Origin: Enterococcus mundtii
GTDB lineage: Bacteria > Bacillota > Bacilli > Lactobacillales > Enterococcaceae
Length of the DNA stretch: 64,000 nt
Assembly (NCBI RefSeq): GCF_002947535.1
Contig: NZ_PUAP01000004.1
Coordinates: 1 to 64,000 of the forward strand
Direction of reading: 5' to 3'
Part shown: piece after piece, positions 55,777 through 64,000 of the stretch
How positions within the stretch are numbered: position 1 is the first letter of the stretch
Layout of the letters: every line of letters begins with the position of its first letter
The notes under the pieces: generated by a model
Databases searched by the model: none
Told to the model about the DNA's origin: nothing
What the model saw: only the letters and a program-made list of their open reading frames with translations
Made by a program: the position numbers and the translations under genes

Positions 55777-56283
55777 ATGCTTGTTTCAGATATAGATCCA
55801 AAGCAGAAGAAACCTCAAAGGATTTTTTGATCATCCAGGTTTCTTCTGCTTATTTTGTCGTTCCACAAAAAAGAAGAGGAATAAATAAAAATTGACTAGT
55901 ATCATTTTGTTATAAGGTTGTGACATTAATTCTCTCATGCCACCTGAAACCGAGCAAATGGTGTTTTTTTAAGTTGACCTTCAATATTAAGCTAAAAATG
56001 GTGAAATATGAAAAACTACTTTTTAATTTTCTATCTTACTACTCAAGTCAAAACGCTTCTGGCACAACCTAAATAAACGGTATTCCAACAGCAACCTTTC
56101 AAAAATAAGCATGAAATCCCAAAATATGAAGAATCATTTCGTTTTTTTCACGCTTATTCTCGGAGCTGACAACTTCTATCACAACCTCAACGAATTTGAT
56201 GAAAAAACAGAAGTTCTTTGGTATACTGAAAGAGGACCAGCCTGAAAATGCTAGGCACTTTGTGAAAGAAAGAGTGTGAAATA
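55777..56283. other. Non-coding stretch between folA and degV
   Basis: This holds the folA terminator, then AT-rich DNA with repeat-like pieces. CTTCTGGCACAACCT occurs near 56050. A hairpin AATAAGC...GCTTATT at about 56105-56158 is followed by CTCGGAGCTGACAACTTCTA and TCACAACCTC, the best-formed copy in the window of a dispersed intergenic element. The promoter of degV lies in the last 80 bases. No gene is seen. Confidence 0.5.
55801..55857 (+). terminator. Terminator after thyA-folA
   Basis: AAGCAGAAGAAACCT pairs perfectly with AGGTTTCTTCTGCTT around a loop of about 20 bases, followed by ATTTTG. Confidence 0.88.
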
Positions 56284-57126
56284 ATGACAAACGTAAAAAT
56301 AGTAACAGATTCTTCTTGTACAATGGAAAAAGCAGTACGAGATCACTTGAATATTCATGTTATGCCATTATCAATTATGATCGATGGCGTTGTGTATCCT
56401 GATGACGATCAACTAGGTGGAGAAAAGTTCATGGAAATGATGGCCAAATCGAAATCATTACCTAAAACAAGCCAACCGCCGATCGGTGAATTCATTTCAA
56501 CGTACGACGAATTAGGTCAAGATGGTAGTGAAGTGATTTCCATCCATATGACAAAAGGATTAAGTGGAACGGTTGAAGCCGCAAGACAAGCAAGCAACTT
56601 AACAAAAACAAATGTGACAGTCATTGATAGTGATACGACTGACCAAGGCTTATCTTTCCAAGTGATCCGTGCGGCTGAGATGGCCAAAGAAGGTAAATCA
56701 GCAGACGAGATCCTTGCTGAGATCGAGAAGATCAAAAATAATACAAAACTTTATATCGGTATCTCCACCTTGGATAACTTGGTAAAAGGTGGAAGAATCA
56801 GTCGTGCGACTGGTTTATTATCAAGTATGTTGAACATTCGTGTGGTGATGAATTTTGCTCATTCAGAACTGATCCCTGTGACAAAAGGTCGTGGGAAAAA
56901 GACTTTCGACAAGTGGTTCGATAGCTTGAAAAAAGAACTAAAGGCTCTGCCGAACGTTCGCCAAATTGGTATTTCTCATGCAGGTGCGACAGACCTTGCT
57001 CGAGAATTTGAAGAAGGCTTGAAACAATTGTTTCCCGATATGGATATCCCAGTATTGCATACAAATCCAGTGATTGCTACCCATACAGGGAAGAATGCTT
57101 TTGCAATCATGTATTATGTGGATTGA
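56284..57126 (+). CDS. DegV family fatty-acid-binding protein
   Basis: The 280-aa protein starts with the DegV hallmark VKIVTDSSCTM and has TSQPPIGEF, HMTKGLSGT and DQGLSFQV, which line the bound fatty acid in the family. DegV proteins such as FakB hand fatty acids to the kinase FakA for phospholipid synthesis. Whether this one is a FakB cannot be settled, as no kinase gene adjoins. The upstream leader and the downstream hairpin at 57147 make it a single-gene unit. Confidence 0.92.
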   Translation: MTNVKIVTDSSCTMEKAVRDHLNIHVMPLSIMIDGVVYPDDDQLGGEKFMEMMAKSKSLPKTSQPPIGEFISTYDELGQDGSEVISIHMTKGLSGTVEAARQASNLTKTNVTVIDSDTTDQGLSFQVIRAAEMAKEGKSADEILAEIEKIKNNTKLYIGISTLDNLVKGGRISRATGLLSSMLNIRVVMNFAHSELIPVTKGRGKKTFDKWFDSLKKELKALPNVRQIGISHAGATDLAREFEEGLKQLFPDMDIPVLHTNPVIATHTGKNAFAIMYYVD

Positions 57127-57146
57127 TAAATGTAAAATAAGTAATC

Positions 57147-57198
57147 AAAAGGCAGATCATTTGAAGACAAAAAAATGTGTTTTTTGATCTGTCTTTTC
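57147..57198 (+). terminator. Terminator after degV
   Basis: AAAAGGCAGATCA pairs with TGATCTGTCTTTT with one wobble around a long loop. A second, weaker hairpin with T7 lies at about 57277-57315 just before the next gene. Confidence 0.75.
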
Positions 57199-57362
57199 GT
57201 TAAGCGTTACTAGCGTAAGGAAGTGAGGAGGAGAAGACATGTTGAGATGCCCCACTTCCTTTAGCAGATGAGAAACAGCCTCTTTCTTTTTTCAGAAAAG
57301 GGCTATTTTTTTAATCGAATTTTTGGTAATATAAGAAACAATCATGGTCTAGAGGTGAAACA

Positions 57363-58259
57363 ATGAAACGAATAAAACAACAATGGTTGATTGTTTTGAT
57401 CCCTTTGTTCACCGCAGTTTTTCTCTTTGTCGGACTCTCCTTGAGTGTACCCAAAGCACAGCCTTTGTTAAAACCGGCAGCATCGGTTACTTCTGAAAGC
57501 AATCAAAAAGAAAAGTTACACTATGTAGCAATTGGCGATTCTTTGACTGAAGGAGTAGGCGACCAGACGAAACAAGGTGGTTTTGTTCCGTTAGTCGCAA
57601 ATGATATAAAAGACAGATATGGTTTAACAGCCATTGAAATTGAAAACTACGGTGTAAATGGCGAACGAAGTGATCAAATCTTAAAAAGATTGAAAAAAAA
57701 TGAAGAAATCCAAAGCAATATCAAAACCGCAGACATTATTACCTTGACTGTCGGTGGGAATGATTTAATGAAAGTGATCCAAAATAATCTTTTTGGTATC
57801 AGTATTCGCTCATTCAATAAACCAATCAAAAATTATCAAGAAAACGTCCAAGCAATCATTGAAGAGATACGAGGGTTGAATAAACAGGTACCGATCTATA
57901 TTTTAGGGATCTATAATCCATTTTATTTGAACTTTCCTGAAATCACGGATATGCAAACGATCGTGGATAACTGGAATGAAGGAACACAGCAAGTAGTTAA
58001 TGAATCAGAAAATAGCTATTTTATCCCGATCAATGATCTACTTTATCAAGGATTGAATCAAGAGGTCGGAATCACCGAAGCTTCTGAACAGTCCACTTCT
58101 AGTGATAGTTCGAACGGGACAAGAAATAATGTGTTATATGAAGAAGATCATTTTCATCCTAATAACTTAGGCTATCAATTGATGGCTAATGCCGTGAGAG
58201 ATCAATTGATCGAAACGCATGAAAAATGGCTGGTCAAGGAGGGAAACAAGGATGAATAA
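57363..58259 (+). CDS. Membrane-anchored SGNH/GDSL hydrolase (YpmR type)
   Basis: An N-terminal membrane span (about 9-29) leads to an SGNH hydrolase domain with all four blocks: AIGDSLTEG (Ser nucleophile), a Gly in NYGVNGERS, GGNDL, and DHFHPN with the catalytic Asp/His. It acts outside the membrane as a lipase/esterase of unknown substrate. It overlaps the following YpmS gene by eight bases, the Bacillus ypmR-ypmS order. The ATG follows AGAGGTGAAACA. Confidence 0.92.
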   Translation: MKRIKQQWLIVLIPLFTAVFLFVGLSLSVPKAQPLLKPAASVTSESNQKEKLHYVAIGDSLTEGVGDQTKQGGFVPLVANDIKDRYGLTAIEIENYGVNGERSDQILKRLKKNEEIQSNIKTADIITLTVGGNDLMKVIQNNLFGISIRSFNKPIKNYQENVQAIIEEIRGLNKQVPIYILGIYNPFYLNFPEITDMQTIVDNWNEGTQQVVNESENSYFIPINDLLYQGLNQEVGITEASEQSTSSDSSNGTRNNVLYEEDHFHPNNLGYQLMANAVRDQLIETHEKWLVKEGNKDE

Positions 58260-58908
58260 ACGAAATTCATTAGCAAAAAATCCAAAGAAGCATAACTACT
58301 GGAAATACGCATTTCTGATTTTATTAGGTCTTATCATTGGTTCAACGATTTTCTTAGGCACGCGGATATTCGCCAATCGTGAACCTGATTTGCCGGAAGT
58401 ACCAGCTATCACAGAAAGGCAAGGCGATCCGGTATTGACGATCAATACTCAAAAAGAAAAGGTTAACCAACTGATCAGCTTTTTCTTGACAGATTTTCAA
58501 GAAGGACAAGATATCAAGTATAAATTTTATTTAGAAAACGAAGCATTGCTTAATGGGACATTTGAAGTGTTAGGATTTCCCATCGACTTTTACTTGTATT
58601 TTGATCCTTATGTGATGGAAAATGGCAATGTTCAATTAAAAGCAAAAAGTTTATCCATCGGTACATTGAACTTACCGATCAGAGATGTGATGAATATGAT
58701 CAAACGAAATTACAAACTACCTGAATGGATCGAGATCAATACGGACGACTTAACGATCATGTTACGCTTGGATCAATTCCGTATGCAAAATGGGATGTAT
58801 ATCAAAGCGGATAAAATCGACTTAGTCAATGACGATATCCGATTTAGTTTGTATTTACCAAAAGATTCCTCAACGACGGAAGAAACGACCGAATCAAGTA
58901 CCAATTAA
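58252..58908 (+). CDS. YpmS family membrane protein
   Basis: The 218-aa protein has a basic N-terminus, one membrane span (about 16-36) and an extracellular DUF2140 (YpmS) domain ([50 protein letters not shown]). Function is unknown; constant pairing with the SGNH hydrolase suggests a joint role at the outer membrane face. ATG 58252 follows GGAGGGAAACAAG within the previous gene. The C-terminus is Ser/Thr/Glu-rich. Confidence 0.88.
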   Translation: MNKRNSLAKNPKKHNYWKYAFLILLGLIIGSTIFLGTRIFANREPDLPEVPAITERQGDPVLTINTQKEKVNQLISFFLTDFQEGQDIKYKFYLENEALLNGTFEVLGFPIDFYLYFDPYVMENGNVQLKAKSLSIGTLNLPIRDVMNMIKRNYKLPEWIEINTDDLTIMLRLDQFRMQNGMYIKADKIDLVNDDIRFSLYLPKDSSTTEETTESSTN

Positions 58909-58940
58909 GCAACATTTCGATATTAAGGGAGGAATCAAGC

Positions 58941-59459
58941 ATGGAACGAGCAATATTTGCAGGCGGATGTTTTTGGTGTATGATCCAGCCTTTTGATACA
59001 TTACCAGGCATCCATACGATCATGTCCGGTTACACTGGTGGGCATGTACCAAATCCAACGTACGAACAAGTGAAAGCCAAAACAACAGGACATACTGAAG
59101 CAGTAGAAATCTTGTATGATCCTGAATTGATTTCATACGAAGCATTACTTGAGCTTTATTGGCAACAAACGGATCCTACAGATGCTTTTGGTCAATTTGA
59201 AGATCGAGGCGATAATTATCGACCTGTGATTTTTTATACTACAGAAGAACAATGTCAAAAAGCTGAAAAAAGCAAACAGCAACTTGCTGCAAGTGGTCGC
59301 TTTATTGATCCAATCGTTACGACGATTGAGCCGGCGAAGACCTTTTATTTAGCAGAAGATGAGCATCAAGATTACTACAAAAAAAATCCTGAAAACTTTG
59401 AGCGTAATCATGCGCGACGTGCGGCATTTATTGCTGCCAATTGGGAGGGGAATGAATGA
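58941..59459 (+). CDS. msrA: Peptide methionine sulfoxide reductase A
   Basis: MsrA reduces the S-form of oxidised methionine. The 172-aa protein has the catalytic GGCFWC (Cys10), the SGYTGG loop, GHTEAVEI and QHQDYY-like [12 protein letters not shown]. It is of usual length for a stand-alone MsrA without a fused MsrB. Good AAGGGAGGAATCAAGC ribosome site. It overlaps yozE by four bases (ATGA). Confidence 0.95.
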   Translation: MERAIFAGGCFWCMIQPFDTLPGIHTIMSGYTGGHVPNPTYEQVKAKTTGHTEAVEILYDPELISYEALLELYWQQTDPTDAFGQFEDRGDNYRPVIFYTTEEQCQKAEKSKQQLAASGRFIDPIVTTIEPAKTFYLAEDEHQDYYKKNPENFERNHARRAAFIAANWEGNE

Positions 59460-59683
59460 ATCGCAGTTTCTACCACTATCTGATGACTCTTCGTGGAGGG
59501 AAACCTTCAGATGCACTGTCAACTTTTGCAACTGAAGCTGGAAAAGATATCCAGTTTCCAAAACATAGTACAAGTTATGAAGAAATCTCTGATTATTTAG
59601 AAATGAATGTTGATTATTTGCCCTCTATGGATATCTTTGATACTGCTTGGGATCATTATTTAGAGAACAATCATCTCACCTGA
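59456..59683 (+). CDS. YozE family (UPF0346) protein
   Basis: The 75-aa helical protein has the UPF0346 pattern ([45 protein letters not shown]). The structure of YozE is a small helical bundle; function is unknown. The start overlaps the msrA stop, so the two are translationally coupled; GGGAGGGGAATG provides the ribosome site. Confidence 0.92.
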   Translation: MNRSFYHYLMTLRGGKPSDALSTFATEAGKDIQFPKHSTSYEEISDYLEMNVDYLPSMDIFDTAWDHYLENNHLT

Positions 59684-59711
59684 TCATTTGATCGTGCAGA
59701 GACAACGACTG

Positions 59712-59828
59712 AAAAAGAGACGAGACAAGTACTGCTTTAGAAAAATTTTTGAATAGTCCGATTTGATCGAGTGATTTTTGACTATTCAATTATTTCTAAA
59801 ACAGTGTACGTTTGTCCGTCTTTTTTTG
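59712..59828. repeat. Long imperfect palindrome between yozE and lepB
   Basis: Arms of about 47 bases (59712-59758 and 59779-59827) pair through most of their length, with conserved inner ends GAATAGTC and GACTATTC and outer ends AAAGAGACG and CGTCTTTTT. A T7 run ends the right arm, so the transcript could terminate here. The length is far above that of a normal terminator and resembles a small non-autonomous element. Confidence 0.7.
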
Positions 59829-59923
59829 CACCTGTTTACAGATGACTATTGAACCATTCGCTTTTTCTGTGTTTATTCTATATAATGAGAATAATAGGTT
59901 AAGATTTTACGAGGGATGGATTG

Positions 59924-59956
59924 ATGGGCTTTGACAAAGAAGCAGCGTTATATTGA
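59924..59956 (+). CDS. Possible 10-aa leader peptide overlapping the lepB start
   Basis: ATG 59924 follows GAGGGATGGATTG and encodes MGFDKEAALY, ending at TGA 59954. It begins seven bases before the TTG start of lepB in another frame. Ribosomes loading at this better site could lower or couple lepB translation. A single-base error merging the two frames is an alternative. Confidence 0.3.
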   Translation: MGFDKEAALY

Positions 59957-60482
59957 CCGTTTTTGGTTATTTATTAAATTTTTACTTTGTTCCATAGTGA
60001 TTGCATTTATTTTGCGTGGGTTTATACTGATTCCAGTACCAGTGGAAGGAAACTCGATGGAGAATGTCCTCAAACAAGGGGATATGGTCGTTATGGAAAA
60101 ATTTTCAGAAATCAGACGATTTGATGTGGTCGTTTTCCAGCTTTCAGATGGAACGATCTATATCAAAAGAGTCATTGGTCTACCGGGAGAAACCGTTAGT
60201 TATGAAAAGGACCAACTAAAAATCAACGGCCAGCCAGTCGAAGAACCTTATTTAAGTAAAAATATCCGTTCGGACCATGAAAATGCACCTTATACCACCG
60301 ATTTTACTTTGGAAGAATTGACAGGGTATGCAGAATTGCCTGAAGATAGCTACTTTGTTTTAGGGGATAATCGCCGTGTTTCAAAAGATAGTCGTTCATT
60401 TGGGACAATAGCTAGAAATGAAATATTAGGAAAAGCGAGATTCGTGTATTACCCATTGAGTGAGATCAAATGGATCAGATAA
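59931..60482 (+). CDS. lepB: Signal peptidase I
   Basis: Signal peptidase I removes signal peptides from exported proteins at the outer face of the membrane. The 183-aa protein has one N-terminal membrane span, catalytic Ser42 in EGNSM, catalytic Lys79 in YIKRVIGLPGE, and the GDNRRVSKDSRSFG box. TTG is the first possible start after an in-frame stop at 59922, and its ribosome site is poorly spaced. A TATAAT at 59881-59886 is probably part of its promoter. Confidence 0.93.
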   Translation: MTKKQRYIDRFWLFIKFLLCSIVIAFILRGFILIPVPVEGNSMENVLKQGDMVVMEKFSEIRRFDVVVFQLSDGTIYIKRVIGLPGETVSYEKDQLKINGQPVEEPYLSKNIRSDHENAPYTTDFTLEELTGYAELPEDSYFVLGDNRRVSKDSRSFGTIARNEILGKARFVYYPLSEIKWIR

Positions 60483-60489
60483 AATAAAA

Positions 60490-60536
60490 GAAGAAGACTT
60501 TCCAATAATAACATGCTGGAAAGTCTTCTTTTTTTG
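60490..60536. terminator. Bidirectional terminator between lepB and the VOC gene
   Basis: AAGAAGACTTTCCA pairs with TGGAAAGTCTTCTT, followed by T residues; it serves two converging genes. Confidence 0.9.
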
Positions 60537-60537
60537 A

Positions 60538-60936
60538 TTACATTTTCATCCACATTGGTTCCAATGTATTTCCATCAGGATCCTGTACTTCAAGGGAGAA
60601 CATTTCTTCTTCTGGCATACCCATATCGACTGTATGGTAGCTACCGCCGTTTTCTTTTGCGATCTCACCAAAACGTTTGACCTCGGCAGCATTTGTTAAA
60701 CTAAAAGCGATGAGTGCGCCACTTGTTGTTTTTGTGTCTGCGATTTCTTTATCTTTCAAGAATTTTTTGTAAAAGTCATGTGTTAAGAGCATGATCCAAA
60801 ATGTGTCATCCCAAACCATGGCACTTGCTTCCTCAGTTGAAAACTCTTTATTTTGTTTGAACCCTAATTTTGTATAGAATTCGACAGACCGACCAACATC
60901 TTGCACAGGGAAATTGACAAAAACCATTGTGTTCAT
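60538..60936 (-). CDS. VOC family (glyoxalase-like) protein
   Basis: The 132-aa protein has the VOC fold: FVNFPVQDVGRSVEFYTKLGFK at the N-terminus and VQDPDGNTLEPMWM at the C-terminus with the paired metal-ligand positions. Members include glyoxalase, dioxygenases and fosfomycin/bleomycin resistance proteins; this sequence looks like the general 'lactoylglutathione lyase-like' type and no specific substrate is claimed. AAAGGGG precedes the ATG on the minus strand. Confidence 0.88.
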   Translation of the reverse strand: MNTMVFVNFPVQDVGRSVEFYTKLGFKQNKEFSTEEASAMVWDDTFWIMLLTHDFYKKFLKDKEIADTKTTSGALIAFSLTNAAEVKRFGEIAKENGGSYHTVDMGMPEEEMFSLEVQDPDGNTLEPMWMKM

Positions 60937-61024
60937 CTTGCTACAGCCCCTTTCAATTTTCCTCTATCATGCGCTCATTGGTAAGCGTTGTCAAAGTATT
61001 TAGCTTGGGGAAGAATTTCTTATT

Positions 61025-61492
61025 TTATTGGACGTATCCGCTAAAAGTATAATCAACAGTACTATAAAACTCATAATAAAATCTTGAACTTTGATCTGTC
61101 ATACTAAGAGTACTAGAAATCGTAGAGTTCGCTGGAACGAAATGTGTTTTTAAGACGGCATGATTGGCAGAATTTCTCATTCGAATTTCTAAGGTTCCGC
61201 GACCTTGATTGTGGAAGTAATAATTATACGTATTTCTTCCTAATATATTGTAGTTAGAATATAAATAATATTTGCCACTATAAGTGCCAGACATTGAACA
61301 ACGTCCTGACGAAGCTACGTTCCAGTTTGCCGTTGGCACATTGGCTCCTCTGACCAGGGAAGGGGTCAAGTTGATTAAACTAGATTCTGGTTGTGCGGCT
61401 TCAACACTTAACTGACCTGCATCTACTGACTGTTGTGGAGTGGACAAACCAAATAATAAGAAAATAGTAGAGAACATAAATATTTTTTTCAT
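61025..61492 (-). CDS. Secreted 155-aa protein of unknown family
   Basis: A signal peptide (residues 1-25, ending SVDA) precedes a mature domain of about 130 residues rich in Ser, Thr, Asn and Tyr (YSGKYYLYSNYNILGRNTYNYYFHNQGRGTLEIRMR), with one cysteine. It looks like a small beta-sandwich and is exported to the medium or surface. I recognise no family. GGAG is well placed before the ATG on the minus strand. It diverges from the XRE regulator, which may control it. Confidence 0.78.
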   Translation of the reverse strand: MKKIFMFSTIFLLFGLSTPQQSVDAGQLSVEAAQPESSLINLTPSLVRGANVPTANWNVASSGRCSMSGTYSGKYYLYSNYNILGRNTYNYYFHNQGRGTLEIRMRNSANHAVLKTHFVPANSTISSTLSMTDQSSRFYYEFYSTVDYTFSGYVQ

Positions 61493-61704
61493 AAGTACTC
61501 CTTTTTTGTTATTTTTTAGTGAACGTTCACCTCTTGATAATAAGTGTTTTGTTTCACATTTTCAATAGCAAGAATCCTTGTTTTACAAGGTGTCACAGAT
61601 TGTGACATCAAATAATCAGAAATATATCGATTCGTTTCAATAATTCGCTTTTAAGTTCTTTTATGAAATGGTTATAATGAGAGATAGAATAAGGAGGCGA
61701 TGTT

Positions 61705-62349
61705 GTGGATTTTGGTAAAATATTAAAAGAAAAAAGGCATCAAGCAGGAATTACACAGGAAGAATTGGCAAAGAGATTAAATGTTAGTCGTTCAGCTATT
61801 TCTAATTGGGAAATCGGTAGAAATTACCCAGACATACATACACTAGTGGAAATATCGACAAGCTTAGGTGTGTCTTTAGACGAACTATTGGAAAATTCGA
61901 CTATGACTGACACGATGATTGATACTACTAAAGAAATTGAGGTGAATCAGAAAAAAAAGCGAGGGAAATTGTTTTTTGTAGTAGCACTTTGTTCAATTGT
62001 GTTAGTCATGTCGCTTTTATTTTTTTCATTTTCTAAGCAGCCGAGGATTGTCTTGAATGCAGTTGAAAACGCCCATTCAGAAGATGTAGCGCTCTTTAAT
62101 AAAGAAGACATCAAAGATATTACTCTCAAAGACAAGAAAATGACTGTTCTTTTTACTATGCCTAAAGACAGTGAATATGTTGGCTACTATGTTGACGGAA
62201 GTGATCAAAAAGGACTTGTAAATCTTGATATATATAAGACTTCTAATTCTGATGTAAACCAGCGGAAATTGGTACATGATGGACTGATTGAAGTAGATTT
62301 AGATATGTTTTCAAAAGTGAATACAATCAGTGTGAATTATAAAAAATAA
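61705..62349 (+). CDS. Membrane-anchored XRE family regulator
   Basis: The 214-aa protein has an N-terminal HTH_3 domain (ILKEKRHQAGITQEELAKRLNVSRSAISNWEIGRNYP), a basic stretch, one membrane span (about 88-108) and an extracellular domain of about 100 residues. This arrangement suggests a regulator that senses a signal outside the cell. GTG start with AAGGAGG. Its divergent neighbour is the secreted 155-aa protein; the 212-base gap between them is a natural operator region. Confidence 0.88.
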   Translation: MDFGKILKEKRHQAGITQEELAKRLNVSRSAISNWEIGRNYPDIHTLVEISTSLGVSLDELLENSTMTDTMIDTTKEIEVNQKKKRGKLFFVVALCSIVLVMSLLFFSFSKQPRIVLNAVENAHSEDVALFNKEDIKDITLKDKKMTVLFTMPKDSEYVGYYVDGSDQKGLVNLDIYKTSNSDVNQRKLVHDGLIEVDLDMFSKVNTISVNYKK

Positions 62350-62513
62350 AGCGTACTGCAAGAAGTAAATAAAAAATAGCTGTATGAGGAGAAATGAAGG
62401 AATTCTATCAGTAAAAGGTCAGTATTGAAAAATAAAAATCTTCTAAAAAACTTTTAGAAATCAGGTGGATCTTCTTGTCAACGAGCTGTGTACTTCGAGT
62501 CGGATCAAGTTAG

Positions 62514-62573
62514 AAAGTAGGCTTCATGAAACGAATCGTTCAGTCGATTCTTTTGCGAAGCTTACTTTTTTTG
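62514..62573 (+). terminator. Terminator after the XRE regulator
   Basis: AAGTAGGCTTC and GAAGCTTACTT form the outer stem, CGAATCG and CGATTC the inner one, followed by T7. Confidence 0.85.
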
Positions 62574-62631
62574 TTTACTAAAGTTATTTTTCTATTGGTT
62601 TCTTTCTATCATGCGCTGATTACTCGTTTAA

Positions 62632-62880
62632 CTATTTCAAAAACTGATTCATGACGTACGTCAAAAATCGACTAGGAATCAGAAACATGAAGTATTCCTC
62701 TTGTGGGTAAAACCTATAAAATATTTTCACATGGTTACGGTATTCGATATTCCATCCTCAGCAAATATTTTTGTCCATTTTACAACATATTCAGGCTTGT
62801 ACTAAGCATTCCATCAGTCAGTTCCTTGATTTCAACTTCTGTAGGACGGCTTTCTTGAATAAATTTTCCACAAATTTAGC
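62632..62880 (-). pseudogene. Decayed gene remnant of unknown family
   Basis: On the minus strand two pieces in different frames look protein-like. 62757-62632 reads GWNIEYRNHVKIFYRFYPQE and continues to a stop after NQFLK. Upstream, about 62880-62780, reads FIQESRPTEVEIKELTDGML and stops soon after. A frameshift and a stop separate them, and no start with a ribosome site is seen. The family is not recognised. Confidence 0.3.
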
Positions 62881-63113
62881 ATGAATTTCTTCCTTTAGGA
62901 TCTCGCATCATAGGTAGTTACATTTTCTGAGATGAGTATGAATAGAAGAATTGAATCAATAGTAAATTTTTTTGGGGGTCGTAAACATTCTCTTTGTTTG
63001 ACTTTCATAAAGGAGAAACTGCTAGTTAAGTGAATGTTTATCTTCCCAATTATGGAACATGAGGTGGGATCAATATGGTAAACTGAGAAAAAGAGTCGAA
63101 AGCGAGGCGCTAG

Positions 63114-63890
63114 ATGATCGAAAAGAAACCAAAAGGAAGAGACGGTGTAGTGATCCAAGAAGAGCAAGTGATCCGTCCTAAAAAAGTCTGGTCGGAGGAT
63201 GTTCAAAAATTTTTAAGTTACCTAAGAGACAAGGGCGTAACTTATGTGCCAGAACCATTAGGCTATGATGGGGAGGGAAATGAAGTGGTATCTTATCTCG
63301 TAGGTGAGGTCTATGATTACCCATTACCACCTCAATTATTGACGGATAGTGCCATTTGTTCCGCTGGTCGCTTGCTAAGAGATTTCCACGACCAAAATCG
63401 AGCATATCTTACTTCATTAAGTGGCGCAGAACCATGGATGCTCCAGTCCTTCGGTGAGCGTGAGGTAATGTGTCACAATGATTTTGCGCCATATAATGTG
63501 ACAACGGAAAATGGTATAGCCATTGGCATCATTGATTTTGACACGATCACACCGGGATCAAGGATCTGGGATGTAAGTTATGCAGCATACCGCTGGGTAC
63601 CTTTAGAGATGAATCAAGGAGAGCCAATCACGGATGAAACGTGTCATCGTTTGAAAAAATTTATAGAAGCATACAGACTAGATGAGTCCGAGTATCCAAA
63701 TTTGATTCCTACGATGATCGAGCGACTTTCTTATATGATGGACTTCATCACTAAAGCAGCGAGTCGCGGGGAAGCGAATTTTCAAAAAAATATTCAAGAA
63801 GGCCATCTAAAAAAATATGAGCAAGATATTCAATGGTTGCTCGATAATGAGAAAAAAATTCTTAGAAAGTTGCAAAATGAAAAAACTTAA
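63114..63890 (+). CDS. Aminoglycoside phosphotransferase-like kinase (APH fold)
   Basis: The 258-aa protein has the APH/choline-kinase fold: the catalytic Brenner motif CHNDFAPYNV (HxDxxxxN type) and the metal-binding IIDFDT. Such proteins include antibiotic kinases, but also many housekeeping kinases of unknown substrate. Nothing here indicates resistance. The N-terminal nucleotide lobe is short. The ATG follows AGCGAGGCGCTAG. The last 110 bases of the window contain no further gene. Confidence 0.85.
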   Translation: MIEKKPKGRDGVVIQEEQVIRPKKVWSEDVQKFLSYLRDKGVTYVPEPLGYDGEGNEVVSYLVGEVYDYPLPPQLLTDSAICSAGRLLRDFHDQNRAYLTSLSGAEPWMLQSFGEREVMCHNDFAPYNVTTENGIAIGIIDFDTITPGSRIWDVSYAAYRWVPLEMNQGEPITDETCHRLKKFIEAYRLDESEYPNLIPTMIERLSYMMDFITKAASRGEANFQKNIQEGHLKKYEQDIQWLLDNEKKILRKLQNEKT

Positions 63891-64000
63891 GAATAAGCCG
63901 TTTGATTTTTAGTTTTTTTCTTGTATACTCCTAGAAGTGTAGTTCATTCAAGTACTGTATAAGTAAAGAGCAACTTTTTTAGATTTTAAGTTTTAGAGGA

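Larger units (their letters stand above)
62350..63113. other. Gene-poor stretch with a terminator and a decayed gene
   Basis: It holds the terminator at 62514-62573, a decayed leftward reading frame at 62632-62880, and then 230 bases before the phosphotransferase gene in which I see no gene. The promoter of the phosphotransferase should lie in the last 100 bases. Confidence 0.5.

Noticed and set aside
63114-63890. Phosphotransferase as an aminoglycoside-resistance gene
   Set aside because: Only fold-level motifs are shared; no similarity to named APH enzymes is evident by eye.

Overview
The window is a low-GC Gram-positive chromosome, almost certainly an Enterococcus of the E. faecium/hirae/durans/mundtii kind. 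Gene order (dnaG-rpoD-mapZ-cvfB-fur-xerD-ribT-scpAB-rluB-ribU, then ypbB-recQ-LysM protein-cmk-rpsA-der-hup) is the enterococcal core order as I recall it. The LysM protein belongs to the SAG1386/EF1546 family, WxL/LPXTG surface genes are present, and promoters and AGGAGG/GGTGA ribosome sites are typical. No rRNA, tRNA, CRISPR array, intact insertion sequence or prophage was seen.

Layout. 1-935: repeat-containing intergenic DNA and a frameshifted fic gene. 1006-4332 (minus): a hydrolase and mprF (lysyl-phosphatidylglycerol synthesis). 4543-8723: lysozyme-like protein, DUF368 membrane protein and a CtpE-like P-type ATPase. 8892-20304: replication, transcription and division block (dnaG, rpoD, mapZ, cvfB, fur, xerD, ribT, scpA, scpB, rluB), then an FMN riboswitch controlling ribU. 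20843-24086: YfcC-type carrier and dipeptidase PepV. 24306-24946: AbrB-like antitoxin and Doc toxin, bracketed by two copies of one terminator hairpin. 25226-36935: hydrolase, ferredoxin, RecQ module, cmk, rpsA, der, hup, an AroB-like protein, a TPR protein and YpiB.

37223-45811 is the accessory island. It holds an AgrC/AgrA-type two-component system without an agrB/agrD pair, several very small membrane peptides, and an unusual WxL surface cluster: a BspA-repeat protein with a WxL-like C-terminus, a 175-aa membrane-anchored protein, a small WxL protein and a small LPKTG protein. The large DUF916/DUF3324 protein usual in such clusters is absent. This is the best candidate for a poorly described system.

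46087-64000 returns to housekeeping genes: YitT, a MazG-like protein, cca, a Na+/H+ antiporter, an ABC-F protein, thyA-folA, degV, an SGNH hydrolase with YpmS, msrA-yozE, signal peptidase I, a VOC protein, a secreted orphan, a membrane-anchored XRE regulator, a decayed gene and a phosphotransferase. Start codons were chosen from Shine-Dalgarno spacing; where a terminator or operator overlaps the longest reading frame, a shorter start is given and explained.
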